Notes under the pieces: model-generated | Told to the model about the DNA's origin: nothing | Database searches by the model: none | The model's input: the letters and a program-made list of their open reading frames with translations, nothing else | Assembly: GCA_947452005.1 (NCBI GenBank) | Contig: CANGBC010000003.1 | Location: forward strand, 171,064 to 235,063 | DNA length: 64,000 nt | Direction of reading: 5' to 3' | Source: Beijerinckiaceae bacterium | GTDB taxonomy: Bacteria; Pseudomonadota; Alphaproteobacteria; Rhizobiales; Beijerinckiaceae | Translations under genes and position numbers: made by a program | Shown: positions 1-9,148 of the stretch, one piece after another | How the letters are laid out: every line of letters starts with the position of its first letter | Position numbering within the stretch: position 1 is the first letter of the stretch

Positions 1-832
1 TCACACGCTCGGGGGCCACACCCGGCGGCAGAAAGAAGGGGCGCCCATATTCCAGACGTCCCACCATCAGCGCCATGGCTTGGCGATCCGATTCCGTCTT
101 GGTGGCATCAAAGATTGTCGGGACATTGGGCAGATCTGGATGACGCTCGAAATTGAAATGAACAATCGGGATCACTTTGCCATCACGAATCCAGTCGGGA
201 TTGAGCGCCTTGAGACTAAGCCAAGCGTTTGAGCCCATCCCCTGCAATTCGCCCCGCTCCATCGCCAGATGAATATCGGTCGTGCCCTTGTAGCCCGAGA
301 TCAGCTTGTATTTGAGACCGAGCAATTTGGCCGCCACGAGCGGATATTCAAATTGCGTGGTGCCCGGCGTTGTCGCGCCCACCACGACTTCGGTCTTCAT
401 GAGATCGGCGAGGTTTTTGACCGGTGCGGTATGCCAGACATAGGTGATCTGCGTGTCGCGATTGGTCGAGCCCAGCCAGTTGAATTTGCGCGGATCAAAC
501 TGCACAACATCAGGCGTGAACAGAGCCGATGTCGGCATGCCATTGATGGCAGAGCCCATGACGGTGCCGTCTTTTGGGGCTGTGTTGTAAATCTGGTTGG
601 CCATGGCCACACTGCCCGCACCTTGCTGGTTCTGGACAATGATGTTGACGCCATTCGACAGATGGCCTGCGTAATGGCGCGCAAAGAGACGTGCATTCAC
701 ATCATAGCCCGAGCCCGCTGCCGAGCCGACGATAAGACGGATTTGCTTGTCTTGGAAAAAAGCGCGCTCATCGGCCATCGCCACGGATGACAGGCTGCAC
801 AAAAGGGCCAAGCCCTGCGTCAAACGCCCCAT
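1..832 (-). CDS. TTT/Bug-family solute-binding protein, C-terminus cut by window edge
   Basis: The reading frame opens at an ATG at 832 (GGGAGG just upstream) and stays open to base 1, giving 277 residues without a stop. The start encodes a short hydrophobic leader ending near MADE, so the product is predicted periplasmic. The mature part begins with FFQDKQIRLIVGSAAGSGYD, the glycine-rich first strand and loop typical of the tripartite tricarboxylate transporter (TTT/Bug) receptors, and later has QQGAGS and PKDGTVMG, also family hallmarks. Known members bind carboxylates or related small acids and hand them to TctAB membrane proteins; no TctAB gene is visible here. It shares its strand and neighbourhood with the racemase-fold enzyme that ends at 914. 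Substrate unknown. Confidence 0.85.
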   Translation of the reverse strand, partial: MGRLTQGLALLCSLSSVAMADERAFFQDKQIRLIVGSAAGSGYDVNARLFARHYAGHLSNGVNIIVQNQQGAGSVAMANQIYNTAPKDGTVMGSAINGMPTSALFTPDVVQFDPRKFNWLGSTNRDTQITYVWHTAPVKNLADLMKTEVVVGATTPGTTQFEYPLVAAKLLGLKYKLISGYKGTTDIHLAMERGELQGMGSNAWLSLKALNPDWIRDGKVIPIVHFNFERHPDLPNVPTIFDATKTESDRQAMALMVGRLEYGRPFFLPPGVAPERV

Positions 833-913
833 TACTCCCTCCCGCACATCAGGCTCTTTTTTCGGCCTGTCTTGTTTTAAAAGCATAGCACTCCCTGACA
901 GACAGGGAAGCCT

Positions 914-1618
914 TCAGGTGAGCATTGCAAAGACCCGCCCCGGCGGCCGCTGCGGGCCCGTCCAGCCGATCAGGCGCAAAGCCTCGAAGATGACGGCTTG
1001 ATTGCTGGTGATCATGGGCCGCCCAAGCCGGCGCTCCACCTCATCGATAATGGCAATGCCCTGCACATTGGCACAGGAGAGGAATAGCGCGTCCGCCGCG
1101 TTGCCAGCTGCCAGCATCCGCTCCAGCCAGACGGCGGCTGGCGTCGAGCAATAGGCATCGCTGCCGCCCAAATTCCAGCCCTTCGCATAAGGCACATCCA
1201 CACCACGCGCATTGAGGAAGTGGACCTCATGCTCGGCCACAGCCTCGCTATAGGGCGTCACCAGAGCAATCGACGAGGCCCGCAGCGCCTGCAAGGCAGA
1301 CACAATCGCGGTTGAGGTTGTAGCGACCTGCGGCGCCCCGGCGTTGGACATGGCACCCAGAAGACGGGCCTCGCCATCCGTGCCTTCTGACATGGAATTG
1401 GCGGTGCAATGAAAGACAACCACATCGCATTTGGCATCGACCAAGGCAGCTGTGGCGGCATCGACCGCAGGCAGAAGATCATCGATGGATTTGCGGTTTC
1501 CCCCCGTCATGCGCAAACGCGTGACATGGGGCACAACGTCATTCGGGAAGTAGCGCACCATTTCCTGTTCGACCATGCGGTTCGAAGACGGAATGATGAG
1601 ACCGACGCGGCGGACCAT
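914..1618 (-). CDS. Asp/Glu racemase superfamily enzyme (maleate isomerase-like)
   Basis: A 234-residue protein with the two-cysteine architecture of the maleate cis-trans isomerase / Asp-Glu racemase superfamily: FHCTANSMSEG places one cysteine at C71 and LFLSCANVQGI the second at C182. These are the expected acid/base thiols on either side of the active site. Length fits maleate isomerase (about 240-250). The start at 1618 has a purine-rich GGGAGGAG upstream. It lies 81 bases upstream of a TTT binding protein gene in the same direction, suggesting uptake and isomerisation of a small dicarboxylate or substituted malonate. Maleate isomerase, hydantoin racemase-like or decarboxylase activity cannot be told apart from sequence alone. 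Confidence 0.8.
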   Translation of the reverse strand: MVRRVGLIIPSSNRMVEQEMVRYFPNDVVPHVTRLRMTGGNRKSIDDLLPAVDAATAALVDAKCDVVVFHCTANSMSEGTDGEARLLGAMSNAGAPQVATTSTAIVSALQALRASSIALVTPYSEAVAEHEVHFLNARGVDVPYAKGWNLGGSDAYCSTPAAVWLERMLAAGNAADALFLSCANVQGIAIIDEVERRLGRPMITSNQAVIFEALRLIGWTGPQRPPGRVFAMLT

Positions 1619-1767
1619 GAGCTCCTCCCTGTTTCTTTTTTTGCCATGCTAGGGGTTCCCATCCCCGCCCGCAACCAAGCTCTCGTTGACGGCCAGCCTC
1701 CTGACGGACTAGCCTTGTGCCCATAACAAGCACCGGCAACAAAGACCGGACGCGCGGGAGGAGCGAT

Positions 1768-2814
1768 ATGCGCAAGGTCATGACCTTGGCCTGCATGGCA
1801 ACAGCCATCTGCCTAGACGCGGCACAACCAAGCCGCGCTGCAGATCCGGTTGCGGATTTCTACACCGGCAAAACCATCACCCATATTGTCGGCGCGGGCG
1901 CGGGCGGCGCTTATGATCTCGTGTCGCGTGCCGTTGTGTCGCATATAGGGAAATATATTCCCGGCAAGCCTGCCTTCGTCGTCTCGAATATGGCGGGCGC
2001 CTCAAGTCTGACGATGATGAATTATCTGACCAATGCCGCCAAGAAAGACGGCACGGTCATGGGGATGACCAATCCGAATATTGCGCTCGAAGGCCCGCTG
2101 AAAATGCTGTCGAAAGGCGGCGGCAAGGCGATGTTTGATGTGAACAAGTTGCAATGGATCGGCTCACCCTTGCAGCAACCCCATGTGCTGTGGGTCTGGC
2201 ACACAGCGCCCGCGCAAAAGTTTGATGATTTGCGCACCAATAAAATCATTCTGGCCTCCACCGCAGTGGGGGGCGACAATTACACTTTGCCACTCATCCT
2301 CTCCCGCCTGATGGGCGCCAAATTTGATATTGTGACCGGATATGAGGGACAAAATGATGTTTTCATCGCGACCGAACGCGGTGAAGTGCAAGGCAATAGC
2401 GCGATCCTTCCCAATCTGACATCGGCACGACCCGACTGGTTCCGCGACAAAAAGGTGCGCGTGCTGGTACAATTTGGCGTCTCGCGCATGCGGCAGCTCC
2501 CCGATGTGCCAACGGCGATTGAACTTGCCACACGCCAAGAAGACAAAGACATGCTGCGCTTTTATGCGCGCAAATTTTCCATGGCCTACCCTTTTGTGAT
2601 GGCACAGGACGTGCCCAAGGACCGCGCGCAAGCCATCCGCACCGCATTTGATGCGACGATGAAAGACGAAGCCTTTCTGAAAGAGGCTGCAAGGCTTGGC
2701 CTTGATGTCGACCCGTTCTCGGGCGCAGAGATGGAACAATTGATCACCGAACTAAACAACAGCCCAAAAGCAATCGTCGATGCGGTTGCTGACTTCATCC
2801 AGATGCCAAAATGA
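1768..2814 (+). CDS. TTT/Bug-family solute-binding protein
   Basis: The ATG at 1768 follows GGGAGGAG and encodes a cleavable leader (MRKVMTLACMATAICLDAA...SRAA), giving 348 residues; an upstream in-frame start at 1717 would add a non-hydrophobic extension and has no ribosome site. The mature protein starts DPVADFYTGKTITHIVGAGA, with the glycine loop and later MAGASSLTMMNYL and KKDGTVMG expected of TTT receptors. It belongs to the DFYxGKxI subgroup shared with the proteins at 1-832, 42442, 45534 and 52325. The next gene, a flavin monooxygenase, starts 26 bases downstream and is probably cotranscribed. No membrane partner is present. Confidence 0.87.
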   Translation: MRKVMTLACMATAICLDAAQPSRAADPVADFYTGKTITHIVGAGAGGAYDLVSRAVVSHIGKYIPGKPAFVVSNMAGASSLTMMNYLTNAAKKDGTVMGMTNPNIALEGPLKMLSKGGGKAMFDVNKLQWIGSPLQQPHVLWVWHTAPAQKFDDLRTNKIILASTAVGGDNYTLPLILSRLMGAKFDIVTGYEGQNDVFIATERGEVQGNSAILPNLTSARPDWFRDKKVRVLVQFGVSRMRQLPDVPTAIELATRQEDKDMLRFYARKFSMAYPFVMAQDVPKDRAQAIRTAFDATMKDEAFLKEAARLGLDVDPFSGAEMEQLITELNNSPKAIVDAVADFIQMPK

Positions 2815-2839
2815 AAATGCCCCAGGGAGCCACTGCGTC

Positions 2840-3949
2840 ATGAGCGCCAAGAACCGCGACGAAACGCGCATTTATAACAAGAACAAATTCAAGCTCGGCC
2901 TGTTTGGCATGAATTGCTCAGGTGGCTTGAGCCTCACTCTGGCACCTGAGCGCTGGGATGCCACATGGGACAATAATGCCAAAGCCGCGCAAATGGCTGA
3001 CGAGGCAGGCTTGGAGTTCCTGCTTCCTATTGGCCGCTGGCATGGCTATCAGGGCAAAAGCGACACGCAGGGCACGACGTTTGAAACGCTCACCTGGGCC
3101 TGCGGGCTGCTGGCGCTGACCAAGGAAATCACCACTTTCGGCACGCTGCATGTGGCCTTCTGCAATCCGGTTTTCTCCGCCAAACAGATGGTGACCGCTG
3201 ACCACATTGGCCATGGCCGTTTTGGCCTCAACATTGTCTCTGGCTGGAACCCGGTTGAATTCGGCATGATGGGCGTCGAGCTGAAAGAGCATGATGACCG
3301 CTATGCCTATAGCCAGGAATGGATCGAGATCGTCAAACGCATCTGGTCCGAGAGCGAGCCTTTCGATCACGATGGCCAGATGTTCAAACTGAAAGGTGTG
3401 TTGGGCAAACCCAAACCCTATTGGAACTCACGCCCGATTCTGGTCAGCGCTGGCAATTCACCCACGGGGCGTGAATTTGCCGCTGGCAATGCTGATTGCC
3501 TGTTCACATCCATTCCAAATCTTGATGAGCTTAAGCCGAAGATTGACGGTTTCCGCGCGGCTGCCCCTCCCGGCCAGCTGCGCAATATTTTTGCCAGCTG
3601 CCATTTGATGGTGCGCAAAACCCGCAAGGAAGCGCAGGATTATCACCATTACATCGTGCACGAAAAAGGTGATTGGGAAGCCGCCGCCTATGCGGCAGAC
3701 TTCCGTGGCAATCGCCTCAACACGTGGATGAAAGAACAGACCGATCTGAAAGCGCGCCTGATTAGTGGCGCGGGCTATCCGATGGTCGGCTCTTATGATG
3801 ATGCGGTTGAGACATTCCTGAAGCTCAATGAAATGGGCCTTGATGGTCTGGCTTGCGGCATGATCAATTATATTGATGACTTTCCGCATATCCGCGACGA
3901 GCTGCTGCCACGCATGGAACATGCGGGCTTGCGTGAACCCAAGCGCTAA
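2840..3949 (+). CDS. LLM-class flavin-dependent monooxygenase, RutA-like
   Basis: 369 residues from the ATG at 2840 (AGGGAG upstream; the in-frame ATG at 2780 lies inside the preceding gene). The protein is a bacterial-luciferase-like TIM barrel: the GRFGLNIVSGWNPVEFGMMG stretch and the RPILVSAGNSPTGREFAA region match the FMN-binding and barrel motifs of the RutA / alkanesulfonate monooxygenase branch. RutA opens the uracil ring with reduced FMN and O2, so a ring-opening or C-N / C-S cleaving oxygenation is a reasonable guess. A separate flavin reductase would be needed and none is seen in the window. It follows a TTT binding protein by 25 bases, consistent with uptake plus first oxidation of the same compound. 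Confidence 0.85.
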   Translation: MSAKNRDETRIYNKNKFKLGLFGMNCSGGLSLTLAPERWDATWDNNAKAAQMADEAGLEFLLPIGRWHGYQGKSDTQGTTFETLTWACGLLALTKEITTFGTLHVAFCNPVFSAKQMVTADHIGHGRFGLNIVSGWNPVEFGMMGVELKEHDDRYAYSQEWIEIVKRIWSESEPFDHDGQMFKLKGVLGKPKPYWNSRPILVSAGNSPTGREFAAGNADCLFTSIPNLDELKPKIDGFRAAAPPGQLRNIFASCHLMVRKTRKEAQDYHHYIVHEKGDWEAAAYAADFRGNRLNTWMKEQTDLKARLISGAGYPMVGSYDDAVETFLKLNEMGLDGLACGMINYIDDFPHIRDELLPRMEHAGLREPKR

Positions 3950-3959
3950 GGCGCTTGGG
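3938..3959. terminator. hairpin spanning the stop codon between convergent genes
   Basis: CCCAAGCGC (3938-3946) and GCGCTTGGG (3951-3959) pair perfectly around TAAG, whose TAA is the stop codon of the monooxygenase gene. The following bases are TCTTATC, a poor U-tract. It sits 8 bases from the end of the convergent permease gene, so it may end transcripts from either side or only stabilise 3' ends. Confidence 0.5.
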
Positions 3960-3966
3960 TCTTATC

Positions 3967-5706
3967 TCATACGGACAATTGGTGGCGGCGCGTCAGCATG
4001 TGGAAGGCCACGCTGACGCACGTCATCAAAGCAATCCACAAAATGCCCATGGCCGCGAGTTCCGTCACCTGACCATTCTGCCAGAGCTCGAACAAAGTGA
4101 CGGCCATCACTTCAGAGCCCGGCCCCACAAGCAAGAGCGGCAATGACACGGCCTGCACCGAGAGCAGGAAGATCAACAGCCAAGAGCTGATCAAAGTCGC
4201 CGCCAGCAACGGCATCAGAATGCGAACAAAGACTTTGAACTTTGCTGCACCTGAAATGGTGGCCGCTTCTTCCAGATCGGAATGAATCTGCATCGTGCCC
4301 GCAAAAGCATAGCGCATACCATAAGGCAGATAGCGCACAGAAGATGCCAAAATGACCGAAAGCAATGTGCCATAGAGCGGCAGCGGCATGTTCACAAAGA
4401 CATCGAGAAACGCCACGCTGAGAATGATTGCCGGAAAGACCAGCGGGACAGAGGCAATCTGGTCCAGAATCCAGGCGCCCGGCACACGACGCACGACAAG
4501 CCAGGCACAGAGTGCGGTAAATGGAACCACGAGTGTGGCCGTGGCGGCACCGAGCACCAACGTGTTGACAATCGAGTCGCGGAACGAGCCCGGCTTCAGC
4601 AGGACTTCGTAATTTTCAAGCGACAGGCGCGTGAACGATTCCCATGAGACACCACCATAAAATGGCTGGAACGAGGTGAAGGCCAACATGGCAACAGGCA
4701 CAATCGTCACGATGAGGAACAGGCCCACGAGAATAGCTGCCGCCCCATAGCGCCATCTGCCCAAATCAATCACACGCGGACGAAAACCTTTGCCCGTGAT
4801 CGTCTGATAGCGTTTGGCGTGGCGTGACAATTGGTTTTGCCAAAACATCAGCCCAAGCAGAATGAGAATGAGACAGACCGAGTAAGCGCCCGCCTCACCA
4901 TAATTGGCAGCACCGGCCTGTCGCGAGCTTTGATAAATCATCGTCGTGATGACATTGACGTTGCCAGCCAAGCCCACAAGGGCGGGCACTTCGAAAGACT
5001 CAAAAGCTTTCACGAAAATCAGCAGCGTCAAGCCAGCGAGCGCTGGAAATGCCATACGCAAAGTAATGCTGGCAAAAGCGCGCACGGGTGAAGCACCCGA
5101 CATCATCGCTGCCTCTTCAAATGACGCATCTGTCGAGCGCAAGACGGAGGACATCAGGAGGAAGGTGAGCGGCACAAAGCCGATGCCTTCAATCAGCATC
5201 ATGCCCCACAGTGAATAGACATCGAGCACTTGCGCGTGCTGGGTGATGGATTGCAACAGGTCATTCATCGGGCCGGAGCGCCCCAGAATGAGCAGCCAGG
5301 CGACCGTATAAAGAATATGCGGCACACCCAGGGAAATCACAGCCGCCAGAAAGGCCAGTTTGCGCCCCGGTGTATTGGTGCGCTCAACAATCAGGGCCTG
5401 CACAGTGCCTATAAAAATGGCGATGGCCGCTGACCCGCAGGCATAGATGAACGTGTTGATGAGGCTGGGCAGGAAAAACTTCCCCGCCACCAGTTGCTGA
5501 TAGAAGCGCAAGGTAAAAGCACCCGGCGCGCCATCGGCCAGCGTTTCATGAAAACTTGCATTGATCAGAAACGCGGCAGGCGGCACCACGGCAAGCAACA
5601 GAACAGCAATCAGAACCAAAACGCCGGGCGATATCCGCCGGGATTCCGCCCACCTGCGTGAAACCTGAGCGCTCAGCGCCCGATCCTCTTCAACCTGCAT
5701 GGTCAC
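3967..5706 (-). CDS. Iron(III)/FbpB-type ABC importer permease, two fused permease domains
   Basis: A 579-residue integral membrane protein with about twelve hydrophobic segments and two binding-protein-dependent transport domains. Each half carries an EAA loop that contacts the ATPase: EEAAMMSGASPVRAFASI in the first and EEAATISGAAKFKVFVRI in the second. This doubled layout is typical of FbpB/ThiP-like permeases. A GTG at 5706 and an ATG at 5700 are both possible starts behind AAGGTGA. The gene begins 14 bases after the binding protein encoded at 5721-6800, forming a binding protein-permease pair. No ATP-binding subunit is encoded next to it. Despite the iron-family label, the catabolic setting suggests an organic anion substrate. 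Confidence 0.88.
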   Translation of the reverse strand: MTMQVEEDRALSAQVSRRWAESRRISPGVLVLIAVLLLAVVPPAAFLINASFHETLADGAPGAFTLRFYQQLVAGKFFLPSLINTFIYACGSAAIAIFIGTVQALIVERTNTPGRKLAFLAAVISLGVPHILYTVAWLLILGRSGPMNDLLQSITQHAQVLDVYSLWGMMLIEGIGFVPLTFLLMSSVLRSTDASFEEAAMMSGASPVRAFASITLRMAFPALAGLTLLIFVKAFESFEVPALVGLAGNVNVITTMIYQSSRQAGAANYGEAGAYSVCLILILLGLMFWQNQLSRHAKRYQTITGKGFRPRVIDLGRWRYGAAAILVGLFLIVTIVPVAMLAFTSFQPFYGGVSWESFTRLSLENYEVLLKPGSFRDSIVNTLVLGAATATLVVPFTALCAWLVVRRVPGAWILDQIASVPLVFPAIILSVAFLDVFVNMPLPLYGTLLSVILASSVRYLPYGMRYAFAGTMQIHSDLEEAATISGAAKFKVFVRILMPLLAATLISSWLLIFLLSVQAVSLPLLLVGPGSEVMAVTLFELWQNGQVTELAAMGILWIALMTCVSVAFHMLTRRHQLSV

Positions 5707-5720
5707 GATCTGATTTCACC

Positions 5721-6800
5721 TTACCTGAATTGTTCTTCCCAGATCTTTTGCGAAGATCCGTAATAACGGTTGAGCTTTTCTGACCCGACAAACAATTCTT
5801 CTTTGCCGGCTTTGGCGGGAACAACAGGTGCCAATTTTTCGAGCGGCGCCACATCGGGGCGAACGGGGAAATATTCTGCCTTGGCAAAAATTTCCTGACC
5901 TTCCTTTGACAAAACAAAATCTGCCAGCAGCATGGCGGCATGGGGATGGCGCACACCTCTGGGCACGACCATCGTGCCAGCCGTTGAGGGCACCGGCTCG
6001 AGCAGAGCTGTGTTTACAGGCGCGCCCTTGGCCTTACTAATCAGCGGGTGATGGGCAAAAATATTCAACGCGATGGGAATTTCACCCGCGATCACACGAT
6101 CAACCAGCGTGCGTGCGCTACCTGAGCCGAAATTGATGATCTTCTGCTCGGCCAGTTTGGCGAAATATTCCTTCGCCTTGTCTTCACCGCGCGACAGACG
6201 AATCGCGGTGATGAACAAAGGCGTGCCGCTGGATGTGTTGATGCGCCAAGCAATCTTGCCCTTCCATTTCGGATCGAGAAGATCGTCATAGGTTTTGGGC
6301 ACCTGATCGGCAGGAACGAGCTTGGTATTATAGGCCATACCGAAATAGCTGATCCGCGAGCTGGCCCAGTTGCCACGTGGGTCGCGATACATTTCTGGCA
6401 ATTCATCGGTTGCTGGCGTGGTGAAGGGCACAGTGAGCCCACTCTCCACCGCCAATTCACCGACGCCGGTACCCTCCACCAGATCTGCGACCGTGTTTTT
6501 GGCGCGCACTTCGGCTGAAAGTTTGGCGATGATTTCTTCCGTATCCGCACGCCAATAGGTCAGCTTCACGAAGGGATATTTTTTCATGAAAGCTTCGGCC
6601 ATTGGGCGCAAAGCCTGATTGACGATGGCTGCCGAATAAAGAACGACCTGTCCTTCTTTCTTGGCACCCTCGATCAAAAGCTCCTGACGGCTGGGTGATT
6701 TGTTTGTGAGAACCGACAAATCCTGCGCTTGTGCACTGGCCATGCCAGAGAGCGCCAAAGCACCAAAGCCCAGCACACGAAGGGGGTGAAACATGCTCAT
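5721..6800 (-). CDS. FbpA-type extracellular solute-binding protein
   Basis: 359 residues from the ATG at 6800, which has AAGGAAG at good spacing; a GTG at 6833 overlapping the upstream gene is less likely. The N-terminus (MSMFHPLRVLGFGALALSGMASAQA) is a signal peptide. The body contains EGAKKEGQVVLYSAAIVNQA, the opening strand of family 1 / FbpA-like binding proteins, and KYPFVKLTYWRADTEEI. It is a close paralogue of the proteins at 7942 and 15508. Tyrosine ligands for ferric iron are not obvious at the C-terminus, so an organic substrate is more probable. It lies between the enolase-superfamily gene and its permease in one minus-strand run. Confidence 0.86.
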   Translation of the reverse strand: MSMFHPLRVLGFGALALSGMASAQAQDLSVLTNKSPSRQELLIEGAKKEGQVVLYSAAIVNQALRPMAEAFMKKYPFVKLTYWRADTEEIIAKLSAEVRAKNTVADLVEGTGVGELAVESGLTVPFTTPATDELPEMYRDPRGNWASSRISYFGMAYNTKLVPADQVPKTYDDLLDPKWKGKIAWRINTSSGTPLFITAIRLSRGEDKAKEYFAKLAEQKIINFGSGSARTLVDRVIAGEIPIALNIFAHHPLISKAKGAPVNTALLEPVPSTAGTMVVPRGVRHPHAAMLLADFVLSKEGQEIFAKAEYFPVRPDVAPLEKLAPVVPAKAGKEELFVGSEKLNRYYGSSQKIWEEQFR

Positions 6801-6829
6801 GGAGACGCTTCCTTGTTTCGACACGCCGA

Positions 6830-7897
6830 TCACGGGCCCTTCCAGCGCACGCCAGAGCCTGGGCCCTGTGTGAGATGCAGCATGCCATTCTCGATTTCGA
6901 TGCCATCAAAGGGATCATCAAGCAGCCGCGCGAATTCACCCAATTCGCAGGCATAATCGACACCCGGCAGCGAGCAGGCCAAATGCAGCGCGTGGGCGGA
7001 GAGCAGACGCGAGCCAACCGCAGCCCCCATGCGATAGGACACACCCGCCTGTTCACACAGACGCGCCGCCGCAATCGTGTTGCGCAGACCACCAAGCTTG
7101 GGGATTTTCAAGGAGACAGCGTCGACCGCGCGCTTGGTGACGAGCTGATAAATCTCGGCTAGTGAGCCCGCTGCTTCATCCGCCTCGACTTTGACCGGCA
7201 CCGTGCGCGTGACCATGGCAAGGCCCTCGAAATCATCGGCTGGCACCGGCTGCTCGACGAGATCGATATTATAATCGGCCATGCGATTGATAGCGGTGAT
7301 GGCATTTTTAACCGTATAGGCCTGATTGGCATCGATGGTCAGATGCACATCATCGCCCACACGCTTGCGAATGGCCGCGACACGCTGCACATCGAGATCG
7401 ACCTCGCCATGCACTTTGATTTTCAAATAGCGATAGCCCTGATCGACAAGCTTTTGCGCTTGGGCGGCCATTTCATCGGGCGTCTTGATCGCCAGAATAC
7501 GCAAGATCGGCACACTGGTGCGCATCTGGCCGCCAAACAGCTGACACAGAGGCACATTCAGGCGGCGGGCGAGCATATCATGCAAAGCGCAATCAATCGC
7601 GGCTTTAGCCTGCGGCGCGCCGCGCATGGCGCGATCAAGCGCTGCGCCAATCGCCTCAATATGTCCGCCATCTTTACCCACCACATGGGGCTTGAAATAA
7701 GCGAGCTCCGCCTCGAGGGTCGCAGCAATGGCACCCATATGCGGTGTCGCTGAGGCATAACCAAAGCCCTCAGTGCCTGCATCATCGACCAGACGCAGGA
7801 TGGAGCCTTCGGTCACCGGGCTTGCGCCCAGCGCAAATTTCCAGGTCGGGTCTTCCTTGCGCATCACGCTGGGATGCGACGAGAACTCACGGATCAT
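6830..7897 (-). CDS. Mandelate racemase / muconate lactonizing enzyme family protein
   Basis: 355 residues from the ATG at 7897, preceded by GGAGAG; a TTG three bases earlier is possible. The enolase-superfamily signature is complete: the KxK pair K159/K161 (YLKIKVHG), metal ligands D189 (TIDANQ), E215 (VEQP) and D240 (EADEAAG), and K264 (SLKIPKLGG) as the opposite-face base. This pattern fits the MLE subgroup, whose members do cycloisomerisation, epimerisation or dehydration of carboxylates through an enolate. Length (about 360) is normal. Two FbpA-type binding protein genes flank it, so its substrate is probably an imported carboxylate. Confidence 0.88.
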   Translation of the reverse strand: MIREFSSHPSVMRKEDPTWKFALGASPVTEGSILRLVDDAGTEGFGYASATPHMGAIAATLEAELAYFKPHVVGKDGGHIEAIGAALDRAMRGAPQAKAAIDCALHDMLARRLNVPLCQLFGGQMRTSVPILRILAIKTPDEMAAQAQKLVDQGYRYLKIKVHGEVDLDVQRVAAIRKRVGDDVHLTIDANQAYTVKNAITAINRMADYNIDLVEQPVPADDFEGLAMVTRTVPVKVEADEAAGSLAEIYQLVTKRAVDAVSLKIPKLGGLRNTIAAARLCEQAGVSYRMGAAVGSRLLSAHALHLACSLPGVDYACELGEFARLLDDPFDGIEIENGMLHLTQGPGSGVRWKGP

Positions 7898-7941
7898 CAA
7901 AGCACTCTCCCATTGTCGCGCGCTCTGTGGCGCGCTTTTGA

Positions 7942-9036
7942 CTATTTCTTCATGACCGTCTGGATCATCTCTTCTGAACTGACGGTATATTTATTGAGCG
8001 ATTCCGGCGATACAAACTGCTCTGAAACACGCGACAAAGCATCCGTGATGGGTGCGAGATCTGCGCGGGTGGCGACATCTGTGCGGCTCGGGAAATAGCC
8101 GGCTTCTGACAAAATCTGCTGCCCCTCTTTCGAGAGAATGTAATCAACCAGCAACATGGCAGAATGGGGATGGCGCACACCTTTGGGCACGATCATCGTC
8201 CCAATCGTGCTCGCCACAGGATCCAGCAGTATTGAGCTGACAGGCGCGCCTTTAGCAGCGCTGATTAGCGGATGATGCGCAAAAATATTCAAGGCGAGGC
8301 CAAGCTCACCTGCGATCACGCGATCAACAAGCCCACGCGCACTCGCGCCGCTGAGCGAGATGATATTTTGTTCCGCCAGACGATCGAGATAGGCCCGCGC
8401 ACGCTCTTCGCCCCAAGCCATGCGCAAATTGGTGACAAACAAATCTGCACCACTCGCACTGCCGGCATGCCAAGCCATACGGCCCTTCCAGCGCGGATCG
8501 AGCAAATCCTCATAGGTCTTGGGCACATCAGATGCAGATGTGGTCTTGGTGTTGTAACCAATCCCGAAGAAGCTGCGACGCGTGGGCGTCCACAGCATGT
8601 TGGGATCGTGATAGCGCGCCGGAATTTCTGCCATCAGCGGCGTGTCGTAGGCTTGAGCAAATCCGGCCTGGATAACGGATTCACCAACGCCCGTTCCCTC
8701 AACCACATCAGCCACCAATTTCCCCGCGCGCATCTCAGCTGCGAGCTTGGTGAAAATGCCCGATGACTCGGAGCGCCAGTAATTGACCTTGATGAAGGGA
8801 TATTTTTTCATGAAGCCGTCAGAGATCGGCCGCAGAGCCTGATTGACGATCATGGCTGAGTAGAAAACGACTTCGCCTTCGGCTTTGGCACCCTCCATCA
8901 GGCGCTCCTGCCGGTCGGCAGCCTTATAGGTCAGTGGATTCTCAACAGCCTGCGCAGACGCAGCCATCAGCATCGCCACAAGCGACGCAGAAATGGACCT
9001 GCACACAGCAAGCCTTATGGCTGCCCCGAGCACCAT
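7942..9036 (-). CDS. FbpA-type extracellular solute-binding protein
   Basis: 364 residues from an ATG at 9036 behind GGAGGAATA. A signal peptide ends near ASAQA. It is strongly similar over its whole length to the protein at 5721 (shared EGAK.EG.VVFYSA.IVNQALRP, VEGTGVGES, and RGLVDRVIAGE segments), evidently a duplicate. It has no dedicated permease next to it; the nearest permease in the same strand run is at 3967, so the two binding proteins may share it. It heads the minus-strand run 9036 to 3967 and diverges from the bicupin gene at 9149. Confidence 0.86.
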   Translation of the reverse strand: MVLGAAIRLAVCRSISASLVAMLMAASAQAVENPLTYKAADRQERLMEGAKAEGEVVFYSAMIVNQALRPISDGFMKKYPFIKVNYWRSESSGIFTKLAAEMRAGKLVADVVEGTGVGESVIQAGFAQAYDTPLMAEIPARYHDPNMLWTPTRRSFFGIGYNTKTTSASDVPKTYEDLLDPRWKGRMAWHAGSASGADLFVTNLRMAWGEERARAYLDRLAEQNIISLSGASARGLVDRVIAGELGLALNIFAHHPLISAAKGAPVSSILLDPVASTIGTMIVPKGVRHPHSAMLLVDYILSKEGQQILSEAGYFPSRTDVATRADLAPITDALSRVSEQFVSPESLNKYTVSSEEMIQTVMKK

Positions 9037-9148
9037 TATTCCTCCCCACCGGTCGCGCCCTTATTGTCGGGCGCTGTCCCGTCCGGTAATTCTAACAACA
9101 AGGCGAGCGACTTGTCACCAGCTCAGCCCATAAAACAGGGAGATTGCA
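9037..9148. promoter_or_regulatory. divergent promoter region
   Basis: 112 bases separate the divergent starts of the binding protein gene (minus) and the bicupin gene (plus), so both promoters must lie here or just inside the genes. Good ribosome sites are visible on both sides (GGAGG for the minus gene, GGGAG for the plus gene). No clear -35/-10 pair or operator palindrome stands out. Confidence 0.4.

Noticed and set aside
269..790. Plus-strand open frame at the left edge
   Set aside because: It is antisense to the truncated TTT receptor gene, which reads through to base 1 with signal peptide and Bug motifs.
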